In this document: positions 10,819-18,037 of the stretch, one piece after another
Layout of the letters: every line of letters starts with the position of its first letter
Position numbering within the stretch: position 1 is the stretch's first letter
Assembly (NCBI RefSeq): GCF_000955955.1
Contig: NZ_JYJG01000300.1
Location: 1-31,317 of the forward strand
Length of the DNA: 31,317 bases
DNA from: Lentzea aerocolonigenes
GTDB taxonomy: Bacteria; Actinomycetota; Actinomycetes; Mycobacteriales; Pseudonocardiaceae
Reading direction: 5' to 3'
The notes under the pieces: model-generated
The model's input: only the letters and a program-made list of their open reading frames with translations
What the model was told of the DNA's origin: nothing
Database searches by the model: none
Position numbers and translations under genes: made by a program

Positions 10819-11820
10819 TCACCAGCCCTCGGGCGGTTCCAAAAAGGCCGAGGAGAGATCACGGGTCAGCGACAACGAGCGTTTGACCCAGCTCGACGTC
10901 GCCCCAGCTAGACCGCACGTCGGCGTGGGCAGCGCCTTCTCGGCGAGGATCGAGCGCGGGAAGCCCAGCCGGTCGACCAGGGTGAAGGCCCGCTGGCCGA
11001 CCTCCTTCAACGTCACGGGCGTGCCGGGATCGGTGCTCGGCACCAGGCCCAGCGCCAGCGTCGTGCCCGCCTCCCAGGTCTCGCCGATCTCGTCGAGCGC
11101 CTCTGCACCCTTGATCAGCGACAGGTCGAAGGCAATCGCTTGCGCACCCGCCTCCCTGAGCAGCGTCAACGGAGGCTGCGGCGCACAGCAGTGGACCATC
11201 ACCTCGTAGTCCTTCAGGGCCTCGATCACGGTCGCGAGCACACCGCGCGCGTCCGGTTCAGGCACGGCGGCCACGGTGCCGAGCTTCGACGGCGTCGGCA
11301 GCAGCCCCTGCAGCACGGCGGGCAGGCCAGGTTCGTCGAGCTGGACCACGACCTTCGCCTTGGTGCGCTTGGCGACCTCGGCGGCGTGCAGCTTGAGCCC
11401 CTCGGCGAGCGACTCGGAGAACTCCTTCACGGCGCCGCGGTCCGTGAGCACCCGATGGCCGCGCATCAGCTCGATGTTCGACATCAACGTCCACGGCCCG
11501 ACGGCCTGCACCTTCACCACCGATGGCTGCGCACCGGCCCGTTCCAACGCCTCGTCGAACGCGTCCAGGTCGCCCCGCAGCAGATCGACAGCGAGCCGGT
11601 GGTCACGACCAGGTCGCGGGTTGACGCGATAGCCGGACGTGATCACCTCGATCGCGAGGTCGACGAGCAGGCCGGCGGTGCGGCCGATCATGTCCGCGCC
11701 CACTCCCCGCGCAGGCAGCTCCGGCACGTGCGGCAGCTCCGGCAACTCGCCGACGACGATCCTCGCCGCCTCGTCGATGTCGGTTCCGGGCAGCGATCCG
11801 ATTCCAGTGGCTCCACGCAC
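10819..11820 (-). CDS. MetE-like methionine synthase (cobalamin-independent, C-terminal domain only)
   Basis: A 333-aa protein matching the catalytic half of vitamin-B12-independent methionine synthase, similar in length and position to M. tuberculosis Rv3015c. It begins ATGIGSLPG, as these short homologues do. Zinc-ligand candidates are HCC at 210-212 and C302 (LPTPTCGLAG), and VVQLDEPGLPA is the methyl-acceptor loop. It lacks the MetE N-terminal half, so the folate methyl donor role is uncertain; an alternative methyl donor is possible. GTG 11820 is preferred over ATG 11868 because the longer form would run through a DasR-type site and the chitinase promoter's -35. Confidence 0.85.
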   Translation of the reverse strand: MRGATGIGSLPGTDIDEAARIVVGELPELPHVPELPARGVGADMIGRTAGLLVDLAIEVITSGYRVNPRPGRDHRLAVDLLRGDLDAFDEALERAGAQPSVVKVQAVGPWTLMSNIELMRGHRVLTDRGAVKEFSESLAEGLKLHAAEVAKRTKAKVVVQLDEPGLPAVLQGLLPTPSKLGTVAAVPEPDARGVLATVIEALKDYEVMVHCCAPQPPLTLLREAGAQAIAFDLSLIKGAEALDEIGETWEAGTTLALGLVPSTDPGTPVTLKEVGQRAFTLVDRLGFPRSILAEKALPTPTCGLAGATSSWVKRSLSLTRDLSSAFLEPPEGW

Positions 11821-11852
11821 CCGGCGAATTGTTCCACTGTCCTGCAGACAAG

Positions 11853-11868
11853 AAAGGTCTAGACCCAT
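11853..11868. promoter_or_regulatory. DasR-type operator (dre1)
   Basis: AAAGGTCTAGACCCAT contains the perfect palindromic core GGTCTAGACC of the dre consensus ACTGGTCTAGACCACT bound by DasR, the GntR-family repressor released by glucosamine-6-phosphate. It matches 12 of 16 positions and abuts the -35 of the chitinase promoter. Confidence 0.7.
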
Positions 11869-11896
11869 TGACGCTGTGGTCTAGGCCACTTACCGT
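11868..11896 (+). promoter_or_regulatory. Promoter of the chitinase gene
   Basis: TTGACG (11868-11873) and TACCGT (11891-11896) are separated by exactly 17 bp, a good actinobacterial housekeeping-sigma promoter. The spacer is occupied by the second DasR-type site. The predicted transcript starts near 11903, giving a leader of about 104 nt before the chitinase ATG. Confidence 0.65.
11875..11890. promoter_or_regulatory. DasR-type operator (dre2) in the promoter spacer
   Basis: TGTGGTCTAGGCCACT matches 13 of 16 positions of the dre consensus and fills the interval between the -35 and -10 hexamers. Binding there would block RNA polymerase. It is 22 bp (two helical turns) from dre1, so both sites face the same side of the DNA. 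Confidence 0.75.
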
Positions 11897-11937
11897 GATT
11901 GAGCAGGTGCTCCGCGTGTGGGCACCTCCCTGTACGT

Positions 11938-11971
11938 GGATGGGAACGCGACGCGCCCCGCGTTCCCATCC
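11938..11971 (+). other. Perfect 13-bp hairpin in the chitinase 5' leader
   Basis: Bases 11938-11950 pair perfectly with 11959-11971 (core TGGGAACGCG / CGCGTTCCCA) around an 8-nt loop. It lies in the predicted leader, 35 nt before the ATG and 19 nt before the Shine-Dalgarno sequence. No T-run follows, so it is not a standard terminator; an mRNA-stabilising structure, an attenuator or a protein-binding palindrome are options. Confidence 0.75.
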
Positions 11972-12006
11972 GCGCCCTTCCACCCTGCCGGGAAGGACAC
12001 CCCCTG

Positions 12007-13329
12007 ATGGCTCGCTTCGCCCTGATCGCTGCCGGGGCCGCCACCGCACTGGTGGCCGGACTCGTCGCCATCGCTCCCGCCTCCGCCGCCGGCGAATCCG
12101 CCGTCTTCAGCCAGGACTCGACCTGGGGCTCCGGCTACCAGGGCAAGTACACGATCACCGCGGGCACCACCGCGCTGGCCGGCTGGAAGCTCGAGTTCGA
12201 CCTCGCCGGAGCCACCGTGGGCTCCTACTGGGACGCCACGCTGACCAGCAGCGGCACCCACCACACGTTCACCAGCCGCGAGTACAACGGCAACGTCCCC
12301 TCCGGGTCCTCGGCGAGCTTCGGCTTCCTGGTGAGCGGTTCCGCGGTGCCGGCGAACTGCAAGCTCAACGGCGTCCCGTGCGGCGGTGGCACCACGCCCA
12401 CCTCCGCGACCACGACCCCGCCTTCCACCACAACGACTTCCGACGTGCCGCCGGTGCCCGGCAGCGCCCGCGTCGCGCCGTACATCGACATCACGATGCC
12501 GTCGCCGTCGCTGGTCGACGTGGCCAACGCGACCGGCCAGAAGGTGTTCACGCTGGCGTTCGCGCTCGGTTCGTCGAGCGGCTGCTCTCCCGCGTGGGGC
12601 GGCACCGTCGCGCTGAAGGACAGCCGGATCATCAACGACGTGAACGCTCTGAAGGCGCGCGGCGGCAGCGTGATCGTGGCGACCGGCGGCGCCATGGGCC
12701 CGTACCTGGAGCACGTCTGCTCAACCGCTGACGCCCTGTACAACGCCTACGTGGCCACGCTCGACGCCGTGGGCTCGAACAGCATCGACGTGGACGTGGA
12801 AGCCACCATCCCGCAGGCGATCGTCAACACGGCGCTGAAGCGGCTGCAGGACACCCGCGGCACCACCGTCAGCTACACGATGCGCATCCAGGGCCAGGAC
12901 TACGGCATGGACCCGTACTCGGTCGACGTGCTGAAGGACGCGGCTGCCAAGGGCGTCAACGTGCTGGTGAACCCGATGCTGATGAACTTCGGCTACACGG
13001 GCAACTGGGGTGACGCGATGGTCGCCGCCTCGAACGCCACGCTTGGGCAGATGCGCGCCATCTGGCCGTCGAAGTCCGACGCGCAGCTGAAGGCGTCGCT
13101 GGGGTTGACGCCGATGATCGGGCGCAACGACACGGGCATGACGACGACTCAGGCCGACGCGCGCAAGGTCGTCGACTACGCGAAGGCCAACCACGTCGGG
13201 CGGATCGCGTTCTGGTCCGCCGGTCGGGACAACGGTTCGTGCGCGGGCGGCGGGGTTTCGCCCACCTGCAGTGGAATCTCGCAGTCCACTTGGGAATTTA
13301 CGAACATGTTCAAGGCCTACACGGGCTGA
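12007..13329 (+). CDS. Secreted GH18 chitinase with N-terminal CBM2
   Basis: A 440-aa exported enzyme predicted to hydrolyse chitin by the substrate-assisted retaining mechanism. Residues 1-27 are a signal peptide ending ASA. Residues about 28-120 are a type-2 carbohydrate-binding module (AGWKLEFDL, GSYWDATLTSS, closing cysteine pair). A Thr/Pro/Ser linker follows to about 150, then the GH18 barrel with the active-site motif NSIDVDVE (D261, D263, acid E265) and late strands MNFGYTGNWGDA and GRIAFWSAGRDN. GGAAGGA at 11991-11997 precedes the ATG by 9 nt. Two DasR-type sites in the promoter indicate derepression by aminosugars. A strong hairpin at 13364-13393 probably terminates the transcript. 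Confidence 0.95.
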   Translation: MARFALIAAGAATALVAGLVAIAPASAAGESAVFSQDSTWGSGYQGKYTITAGTTALAGWKLEFDLAGATVGSYWDATLTSSGTHHTFTSREYNGNVPSGSSASFGFLVSGSAVPANCKLNGVPCGGGTTPTSATTTPPSTTTTSDVPPVPGSARVAPYIDITMPSPSLVDVANATGQKVFTLAFALGSSSGCSPAWGGTVALKDSRIINDVNALKARGGSVIVATGGAMGPYLEHVCSTADALYNAYVATLDAVGSNSIDVDVEATIPQAIVNTALKRLQDTRGTTVSYTMRIQGQDYGMDPYSVDVLKDAAAKGVNVLVNPMLMNFGYTGNWGDAMVAASNATLGQMRAIWPSKSDAQLKASLGLTPMIGRNDTGMTTTQADARKVVDYAKANHVGRIAFWSAGRDNGSCAGGGVSPTCSGISQSTWEFTNMFKAYTG

Positions 13330-13363
13330 TCCGAGCCCCTGCGGTAGCTGAACCGGGTGAATG

Positions 13364-13393
13364 CCTGGGGAGTCGCTAACAGCGCTCCTCAGG
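13364..13393 (+). terminator. Hairpin terminator after the chitinase gene
   Basis: CCTGGGGAG (13364-13372) pairs with CTCCTCAGG (13385-13393), with one G-U pair. Inside, CGCT pairs with AGCG around an AAC loop, with one bulged base. It begins 34 bp after the stop codon. There is no U-tract, as is common in GC-rich actinobacteria. Confidence 0.6.
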
Positions 13394-13450
13394 TCACCGA
13401 CCCCCTGATCGGACGTGGACTTCGTTCTGACCAACCATCAGGAGAGTCCA

Positions 13451-13810
13451 GTGATCAGATTCGCTCGAAGGTCCATCGCAGTCGTCTGTCTCGTCCTGTC
13501 CGCGGGACTCTGGGCGGTTCCCGCCGCTCAGGCCGCACCACACTGGAAGATCCAGTCGTGCCACGGCGCTCTTCAGGCCTACTGGCTGCCGAACGTGGCC
13601 ATGTCCGGTGTCTTCCTCGCCTGCGCCACGACCGCCGACCGGAACGAACAGATCAACGATGCGGCGACCAGCGGCGACATGACCAGGAGGTACAACGCGG
13701 CCCAGGCGCTCATCCAGCAGAACGCGGACTCGTTCCTCACCCCGGAATCGCCGTGCGAGCCCGGACAGGAGGCCGCGATGGGTGGCGCCCACGCGGAGTG
13801 CGCCGACTGA
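13451..13810 (+). CDS. Small secreted protein with four cysteines
   Basis: A 119-aa exported protein of unknown function. The GTG at 13451 is preceded by AGGAGAG (13440-13446) and gives a clear signal peptide (MIRFARRSIAVVCLVLSAGL onward, cleavage after AQA near residue 28). The mature part of about 90 residues has four cysteines (QSCHG, LACATT, SPCEP, AECAD), which could form two disulfides. Upstream in-frame codons to 13415 are not needed. It lies downstream of the chitinase terminator and is itself followed by a strong hairpin. No family was recognised. Confidence 0.8.
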   Translation: MIRFARRSIAVVCLVLSAGLWAVPAAQAAPHWKIQSCHGALQAYWLPNVAMSGVFLACATTADRNEQINDAATSGDMTRRYNAAQALIQQNADSFLTPESPCEPGQEAAMGGAHAECAD

Positions 13811-13821
13811 TCAGCCCGACA

Positions 13822-13851
13822 GGCAAAGGCCGGCCCGCGCCGGCCTTTGCC
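13822..13851. terminator. Bidirectional 12-bp hairpin terminator
   Basis: GGCAAAGGCCGG (13822-13833) and CCGGCCTTTGCC (13840-13851) are perfect complements around a 6-nt loop. The hairpin starts 11 bp after the secreted protein's stop on the plus strand and lies 16 bp beyond the stop of the cysteine-rich mini-ORF on the minus strand, so it could serve both. Confidence 0.75.
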
Positions 13852-13867
13852 CGCTCGTCCAGGCCTC

Positions 13868-13933
13868 TTAACAGCTGCTGCAGCACCCGCAGCCAGGACC
13901 AGTACAACCGCCGCAGCAAGAGCATCCAGCCAT
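13868..13933 (-). CDS. Putative 21-aa cysteine-rich peptide
   Basis: A mini-ORF starting ATG at 13933, with a strong Shine-Dalgarno GGAGGT (13941-13946) 7 nt upstream. The 21-residue product has eight cysteines (C4, C6, C7, C10, C15, C17, C18, C21); the rest is almost only Gly, Ser, Ala, Thr and one Pro, and it ends in Cys. C-x-C and C-C spacings resemble metallothionein metal clusters; a modified peptide or a regulatory leader are alternatives. A TACTGT -10-like hexamer is at 13971-13976, minus strand, and a terminator hairpin lies just downstream. Codon third positions are less GC-rich than in neighbours, so conservation is the key test. Confidence 0.5.
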   Translation of the reverse strand: MAGCSCCGGCTGPGCGCCSSC

Positions 13934-14016
13934 GTCGACCACCTCCGATGTTGAGCGATCAAGCACTCGGACAGTAGGGCGGGCTCAACGATGCGTGACA
14001 CCACCTTCAGAGTGAT

Positions 14017-14022
14017 TACGCT
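14017..14022 (+). promoter_or_regulatory. Putative leaderless promoter -10 of the PaaI gene
   Basis: TACGCT ends exactly 6 nt before the ATG at 14029, placing the transcription start at the start codon. GTGACA at 13995-14000 with a 16-bp spacer is a plausible -35. No Shine-Dalgarno sequence precedes the gene. Confidence 0.55.
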
Positions 14023-14028
14023 GCCCGA

Positions 14029-14415
14029 ATGAATGGTCCTGCCGAGATGCTCGCCGCCGACAAGGCCTCCACCGCGCTCGGCATCACGCCGGTCGAGCTG
14101 CGCGACGGCTACGCGTTGCTGCGCATGAAGGTCGCCGAGAACATGATCAACGGCCACGGCATCGCGCACGGCGGTTACGTCTTCCTGCTCGCGGACACGG
14201 CGTTCGCGTGCGCCTGCAACAGGGCCGGGTCCGTCACCGTCGCCGCCACGGCCGAGATCGACTTCATCAAGCCCGTGCAGGAGGGTGACGAGCTCGTGGC
14301 GGAGGCGGTGGAACGGACCCGGTTCGGCCGCAGCGGGATCTACGACATCACGGTCAGGCGAGGGACTGAGATCGTCGCGGAGTTCCGCGGTCGATCCCGG
14401 ACCCTGCGCGCTTGA
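14029..14415 (+). CDS. paaI: PaaI-type hotdog-fold acyl-CoA thioesterase
   Basis: A 128-aa single hotdog domain. The motif NGHGIAHGGYVFLLADTAFA (residues 41-60) is typical of the hydroxyphenylacetyl-CoA thioesterase PaaI, with HGG at 47-49 and the catalytic D56; ATAEIDFIKPVQEGDEL is the second conserved block. PaaI removes stalled CoA esters during phenylacetate breakdown, but no other paa gene is in the window, so the substrate is only inferred. The gene appears leaderless. Its last 62 bp overlap the convergent small membrane-protein gene. Confidence 0.9.
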   Translation: MNGPAEMLAADKASTALGITPVELRDGYALLRMKVAENMINGHGIAHGGYVFLLADTAFACACNRAGSVTVAATAEIDFIKPVQEGDELVAEAVERTRFGRSGIYDITVRRGTEIVAEFRGRSRTLRA

Positions 14416-14752
14416 GGCCGATGGACTGCAGAACCGCGAAGCCGATCACGGCGAGCCCCTGTGCGAGGACCATCGCGACGCCGGCGTCGGTGAGCGGGAA
14501 CCAGTTCAGCTCGGCCGTGAGAATGCTGTCCAGGCCCCACACCAGGTTGCCGATGATGATCAGCAGCACAATTCGGCGGTCCGGGGTGGCGCGGGTGCTC
14601 AGAGCGAACACGCCCACGCCGTAAACCACGCAGAAAAGGCCGAGCCCGATCTGCCAGCCCGCCGGCATGCCGACTTCCGGGCGAATCAGCACCGTGAGCA
14701 GGCCGAGGGCGAAAGAAACGACACCGTCGAGTTTCAAGGCGAATTTCAACAT
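14354..14752 (-). CDS. Small integral membrane protein, about 4 TM
   Basis: A 132-aa hydrophobic protein from the ATG at 14752 (MLKFALKLDGVVSFALGLLT). Four membrane helices are likely: VVSFALGLLTVLI, IGLGLFCVVYGVGVFAL, IVLLIIIGNLVWGLDSIL and GVAMVLAQGLAVIGFAVLQS. The C-terminus is basic. The family is not recognised. Extension to 15001 is rejected because it would run through the upstream gene's coding region. It follows the 380-aa membrane protein by 38 bp and is probably cotranscribed. The 3' end overlaps paaI by 62 bp. Confidence 0.7.
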   Translation of the reverse strand: MLKFALKLDGVVSFALGLLTVLIRPEVGMPAGWQIGLGLFCVVYGVGVFALSTRATPDRRIVLLIIIGNLVWGLDSILTAELNWFPLTDAGVAMVLAQGLAVIGFAVLQSIGLKRAGSGIDRGTPRRSQSLA

Positions 14753-14790
14753 GGCCAGACGATCGCCCGACCAACGCTGCCAAAACCACG

Positions 14791-15933
14791 TCAGGCGCTG
14801 CCAACTCCTGCCATCAGGTCCGTCGCGACCAGCCGCGCGGCCGCGTTCTGCCAGTTGTGCAGCGTTCGCTCGGGCACCTGCGTCACGAACCACTGCAACG
14901 CGCGCCGGTCCTCCGCGTCGAGGTCCTCGCGCTTGGTCCGCACCGAATACGGCCGGATTCCCTTGACGTAGTAGAAGTACAGCGCGTTGTAGTGACGCCA
15001 TTCATCACTGGTGCCGAAATCGCCATCGGCGGGTTTGAGTCGTTGAATGCTCGTGAGCAACATGCTTTTCAGCTGCGCGGCCCGGTCGAGCGGCGGTGCC
15101 TCGTCCGTCAGAGCGATCAACGGACTCGCCACCAGCTTCCCCAGATCGCCGTAGTGGCTCAACGCCTTCCGCGTCAGCCGCGCGAACTCGCCTTCGTCCT
15201 CCGTGACCAGTGCGCGCCGCTTCGGCAACGACTCCGCTGCCTCGCGCAGTTCCGCACGTTCAGCAGCCACCGCGGGCACGGCGAGCCGGTCGACCACGGA
15301 CGCGAGCGGGTTCGCGAGCACCTGCACCGCGATCGCCGCCGCGACCGTCGTGTACGCGAGCAGCTGCGGGCCGCCGAACAGCAGTACCTGCGACCCGAAC
15401 AGCACCGCGGTGAACCCGGCGATCACGAACGAGCGCAGCATGTCCGCGCGGATCGCCTCGCCCTCCTCGACCGCGTCCGTGACCGCGATCAGGACCCCGA
15501 ACACCACGAGGTCGAACCCGATCGACGGCAACGTGATCGCGTCTGGCAGAAGTTGCAGCAGGAAGGCGGCAGCCGACAGCCCGAACATCACTCCGACGAG
15601 TGAAAAGTACGCACGATTCCTTATGGCTAGGACTGTCGACACGGCCAAAGGGAGCAGCACGATCCACGGCACCCACAAGGAGGCCGCCAGGAACACCGGC
15701 AACCCGATCAACCACCACCTGATCAACTCGGGCCGCGCGAGCAACAAGATCGCGCCCGTCCAGGCCAGTGCCGGTAGCCCGATCAACACCGGATGCGGCA
15801 CGACGACCGCCGCTGAATAGCCCAGCAGCCCGGCGCCCGCCCACCACAGCAGCGGTTTGCGCGGATCGCGGGCGAGCAGGTAGAGCCCCAGCCACCAGGC
15901 GAGGCCCGAGACCAGCAGCGATAGGCCGAACAC
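14791..15933 (-). CDS. Polytopic membrane protein with soluble C-terminal domain
   Basis: A 380-aa protein. Residues 1-220 carry about eight membrane helices with very short loops (LLVSGLAWWLGLYLLARDPR, LIGLPVFLAASLWVPWIVLL and others). Residues about 225-380 form a soluble domain starting with an ERAELREAAESL helix and ending WRHYNALYFYYVKGIRPYSV and VPERTLHNWQNAAARLVATD, a pattern I have seen in actinobacterial proteins of unknown function. The layout recalls membrane sensors, but no kinase, cyclase or HAMP motif is present. The start is GTG 15933; TAGCTT at 15940-15945 ends 6 nt upstream, suggesting a leaderless transcript. The divergent neighbour starts 36 bp away. Confidence 0.75.
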   Translation of the reverse strand: MFGLSLLVSGLAWWLGLYLLARDPRKPLLWWAGAGLLGYSAAVVVPHPVLIGLPALAWTGAILLLARPELIRWWLIGLPVFLAASLWVPWIVLLPLAVSTVLAIRNRAYFSLVGVMFGLSAAAFLLQLLPDAITLPSIGFDLVVFGVLIAVTDAVEEGEAIRADMLRSFVIAGFTAVLFGSQVLLFGGPQLLAYTTVAAAIAVQVLANPLASVVDRLAVPAVAAERAELREAAESLPKRRALVTEDEGEFARLTRKALSHYGDLGKLVASPLIALTDEAPPLDRAAQLKSMLLTSIQRLKPADGDFGTSDEWRHYNALYFYYVKGIRPYSVRTKREDLDAEDRRALQWFVTQVPERTLHNWQNAAARLVATDLMAGVGSA

Positions 15934-15969
15934 GGGTCAAAGCTAGCCCTACCTGCAAAACTAATCTTC

Positions 15970-16473
15970 ATGCCGGTAGAGCTGACGCTCCACAAAGCGG
16001 CCGAGGAGTTGCGTCACGGCGACCTCGCGAGCGTGCTTCGCGCACGTCAGCGCGTTGCCGGACTCGTCGGCACCTACCCGCACCGGCTGGACCTCCGCGA
16101 GCGTTTGGCCGAGGTCTACCGCGTCCTCGGCCAACCGGCTCAAGCCGGCCGGTGGACGTACCTCTCCGACGAACGCGACCCGGACGAGACCGTGGCCTTC
16201 GAACGCGCCTACCGCCAGGCCCAGGCCCGGCTGGTGGCGTTGTGCTGGCAGGGCCGCGTCGACGAGGCCCCCACCGAGACCGCCCGCACCCGGCTGGCCT
16301 CGCTGTACCTGGAGGCCCGCGTCGAGCTCCAGCACGAACTGGACGCCACCCCGCACGAGGAGACCTCCTGGGGCGCCTGCCTCATGGTGATGGTCGGCGG
16401 CACCTTCGTCCTGGTGTGCTTCCTCCTCGGCATCGTCACCCTCGTCCAGTTCTTGTGGAGACTGGTGTCATGA
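15970..16473 (+). CDS. DUF6584-like protein with C-terminal TM anchor
   Basis: A 167-aa protein whose first 105 residues are helical and TPR-like (ELTLHKAAEELRHGDLASVL, RERLAEVYRVLGQPAQAGRW), matching the actinobacterial DUF6584 family of unknown function. A single membrane helix (ACLMVMVGGTFVLVCFLLGI, residues about 137-156) ends the chain. Its stop overlaps the start of the next gene as ATGA (16470-16473), so the two are coupled. It diverges from the 380-aa membrane protein. Confidence 0.75.
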   Translation: MPVELTLHKAAEELRHGDLASVLRARQRVAGLVGTYPHRLDLRERLAEVYRVLGQPAQAGRWTYLSDERDPDETVAFERAYRQAQARLVALCWQGRVDEAPTETARTRLASLYLEARVELQHELDATPHEETSWGACLMVMVGGTFVLVCFLLGIVTLVQFLWRLVS

Positions 16474-17321
16474 GAACGCTGTCGCAGTACGTCCGCCGCA
16501 CCCCCACCATGCACGTCACCGTCGACGGCCGTCCGCTCGTGTTCAAACTGGAGCACCTCCAGCTGACCGGCTCGTTCAAGATCCGCGGCGCCGTCAACAC
16601 CCTGCTCTCTCTGAACGTCTCCGAGGTCGTCACCGCGTCCGGCGGCAACCACGGCATCGCGGTGGCCCAAGCCGCCCAGCTGCTAGGCGCCCACGCCACC
16701 GTCTTCGTCCCGGTGACCGCACCCGAAGCCAAGACCAAGCGCATCGAAGCCTTGGGCGCCAAGCTGATCCGCCACGGCAACACCTACGCCGAAGCCGCCA
16801 TGGCCGCTCGCGACTTCGGCCTGCCGTACATCGAGGCCTACAACGACCCCAAGGTCATCGAGGGCCAGTCGACGGTGACCCAGGAGATCGTCGAGGACGT
16901 GCCCGACGTGGACACGATCGCCATCGCGGTGGGCGGCGGCGGCCTGGTCGCGGGCGCCGCACTGGCCTCCGGCGGCCGCCACATCATCGCCGTGGAACCC
17001 AGGCACTGCTGCGCGATGTACAACGCCCTGGCCGCGGGCGTGCCGGTCGACTCCGAGGTGAACTCCATCGCGGCCGACGCGCTGGGTGCTACCCGAGCGG
17101 GCGATCTGGCGCTGGAAATCCTGCAGCAGCACAACGTCTCGTCCGTGCTGGTGTCCGATGTGGACATCCTCGACGCCCGCGACCGGCTGTGGGCGGACTT
17201 CCGCCTCGCGGTCGAGCCGGCGGGTGCGGCGGCGTTCGCGTCGTTCCTCAAGGGGGACGTGCCGGGCGAGCTGCCGTGCGTGGTCCTTTGTGGAGCTAAC
17301 TCGGAGTGGCAGCCACGGTGA
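16470..17321 (+). CDS. Threonine/serine dehydratase-like PLP enzyme
   Basis: A 283-aa fold-type II PLP enzyme of the serine/threonine ammonia-lyase family. The PLP lysine is K37 in TGSFKIRGA. SGGNHG near residues 57-62 binds the substrate carboxylate, and GGGGLVAG binds the PLP phosphate. The C-terminus ends with VLCGANSEWQ in place of the usual serine-containing SGGN strand. It lacks the regulatory ACT-like domain of biosynthetic IlvA and is about 30-40 residues shorter than catabolic TdcB, so a catabolic or other amino acid lyase role is more likely. The start overlaps the DUF6584-like gene, and the 3' end overlaps the convergent methyltransferase gene by 26 bp. Confidence 0.88.
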   Translation: MRTLSQYVRRTPTMHVTVDGRPLVFKLEHLQLTGSFKIRGAVNTLLSLNVSEVVTASGGNHGIAVAQAAQLLGAHATVFVPVTAPEAKTKRIEALGAKLIRHGNTYAEAAMAARDFGLPYIEAYNDPKVIEGQSTVTQEIVEDVPDVDTIAIAVGGGGLVAGAALASGGRHIIAVEPRHCCAMYNALAAGVPVDSEVNSIAADALGATRAGDLALEILQQHNVSSVLVSDVDILDARDRLWADFRLAVEPAGAAAFASFLKGDVPGELPCVVLCGANSEWQPR

Positions 17322-18006
17322 CGACCGACCTGGACAGCGCGGTGATCGGGCCGCGCTTCCAGTCGCCGAACTGACCCTCGACCTTGAACCCCGCTTCGGC
17401 GAGAAACCCGTTCAGCTGCCCAACTTCGAGGAAACGCATCGCCGCCCGATCCGCCCTGACCACCTCACCGGCACGCGCCGTCTTCTCAACGACCGTGACC
17501 ACACCGTTCTCCGCGGACTCGACGTCGTAGCTGACGACCAGGCCGTCGACCTCGGTCTCGGAAAGCGGCCACTGCTCCCATTCACGCGCCCCCGGATACC
17601 GCGTGTCGAACGCGAACCTGCCGCCCGGCCGCAGTGCGGTCCTGATGGCCCGCAACGACTCCCGCAGCTCTTCATCGGTCACCAGGAACTGGAACGCGTT
17701 GCTGGACATGACCGCGAGGTCGAACTCACCGTCCCAGCGCATGTCCGCCGCCTTGGCGAGCACCAGCTCCAGGTCGGTCCGGCGGCTTCGCGCACGCGCC
17801 AGCGACGCCTCGTCCGGATCGACGCCCGTGAACCGGCCGGTGTGGCCGCGTTCCCGCGCGGAGATCAGCATCTGGCCGGTGCCACAACCGACGTCGAGCA
17901 CGTCGCGTGCCGAGTCGACCAGGGGGTCGTAGAAGTCGGCGTCGGCGCCCTGCCACGCGTTCAGCTTGTCGTACAGCTCCGCGACGTCAGCGTCAGTGAA
18001 GGTCAC
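17296..18006 (-). CDS. Class I SAM-dependent methyltransferase
   Basis: A 236-aa Rossmann-fold methyltransferase. Motif I is VLDVGCGTGQM (residues 37-47), the acidic loop after strand 2 is GVDPDEASLARAR, motif post-II is LAKAADMRWDGEFDLAVMSS, and LRPGGRFAFDTR is the strand-5 region. The beta-rich C-terminal part suits a small-molecule methyltransferase. GTG 18006 was chosen; TAGCGT at 18014-18019 ends 7 nt upstream, suggesting a leaderless start, although the gene also lies 31 bp after mnmA on the same strand. The substrate is unknown. Confidence 0.88.
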   Translation of the reverse strand: MTFTDADVAELYDKLNAWQGADADFYDPLVDSARDVLDVGCGTGQMLISARERGHTGRFTGVDPDEASLARARSRRTDLELVLAKAADMRWDGEFDLAVMSSNAFQFLVTDEELRESLRAIRTALRPGGRFAFDTRYPGAREWEQWPLSETEVDGLVVSYDVESAENGVVTVVEKTARAGEVVRADRAAMRFLEVGQLNGFLAEAGFKVEGQFGDWKRGPITALSRSVVTVAATPS

Positions 18007-18037
18007 GCCATCGACGCTAGAGCGCCGGACAACCGAA

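Noticed and set aside
11821..11868. MetE-like protein starting at ATG 11868
   Set aside because: This would place dre1 and the -35 of the chitinase promoter inside the gene and add 16 residues before the conserved ATGIGSLPG start.
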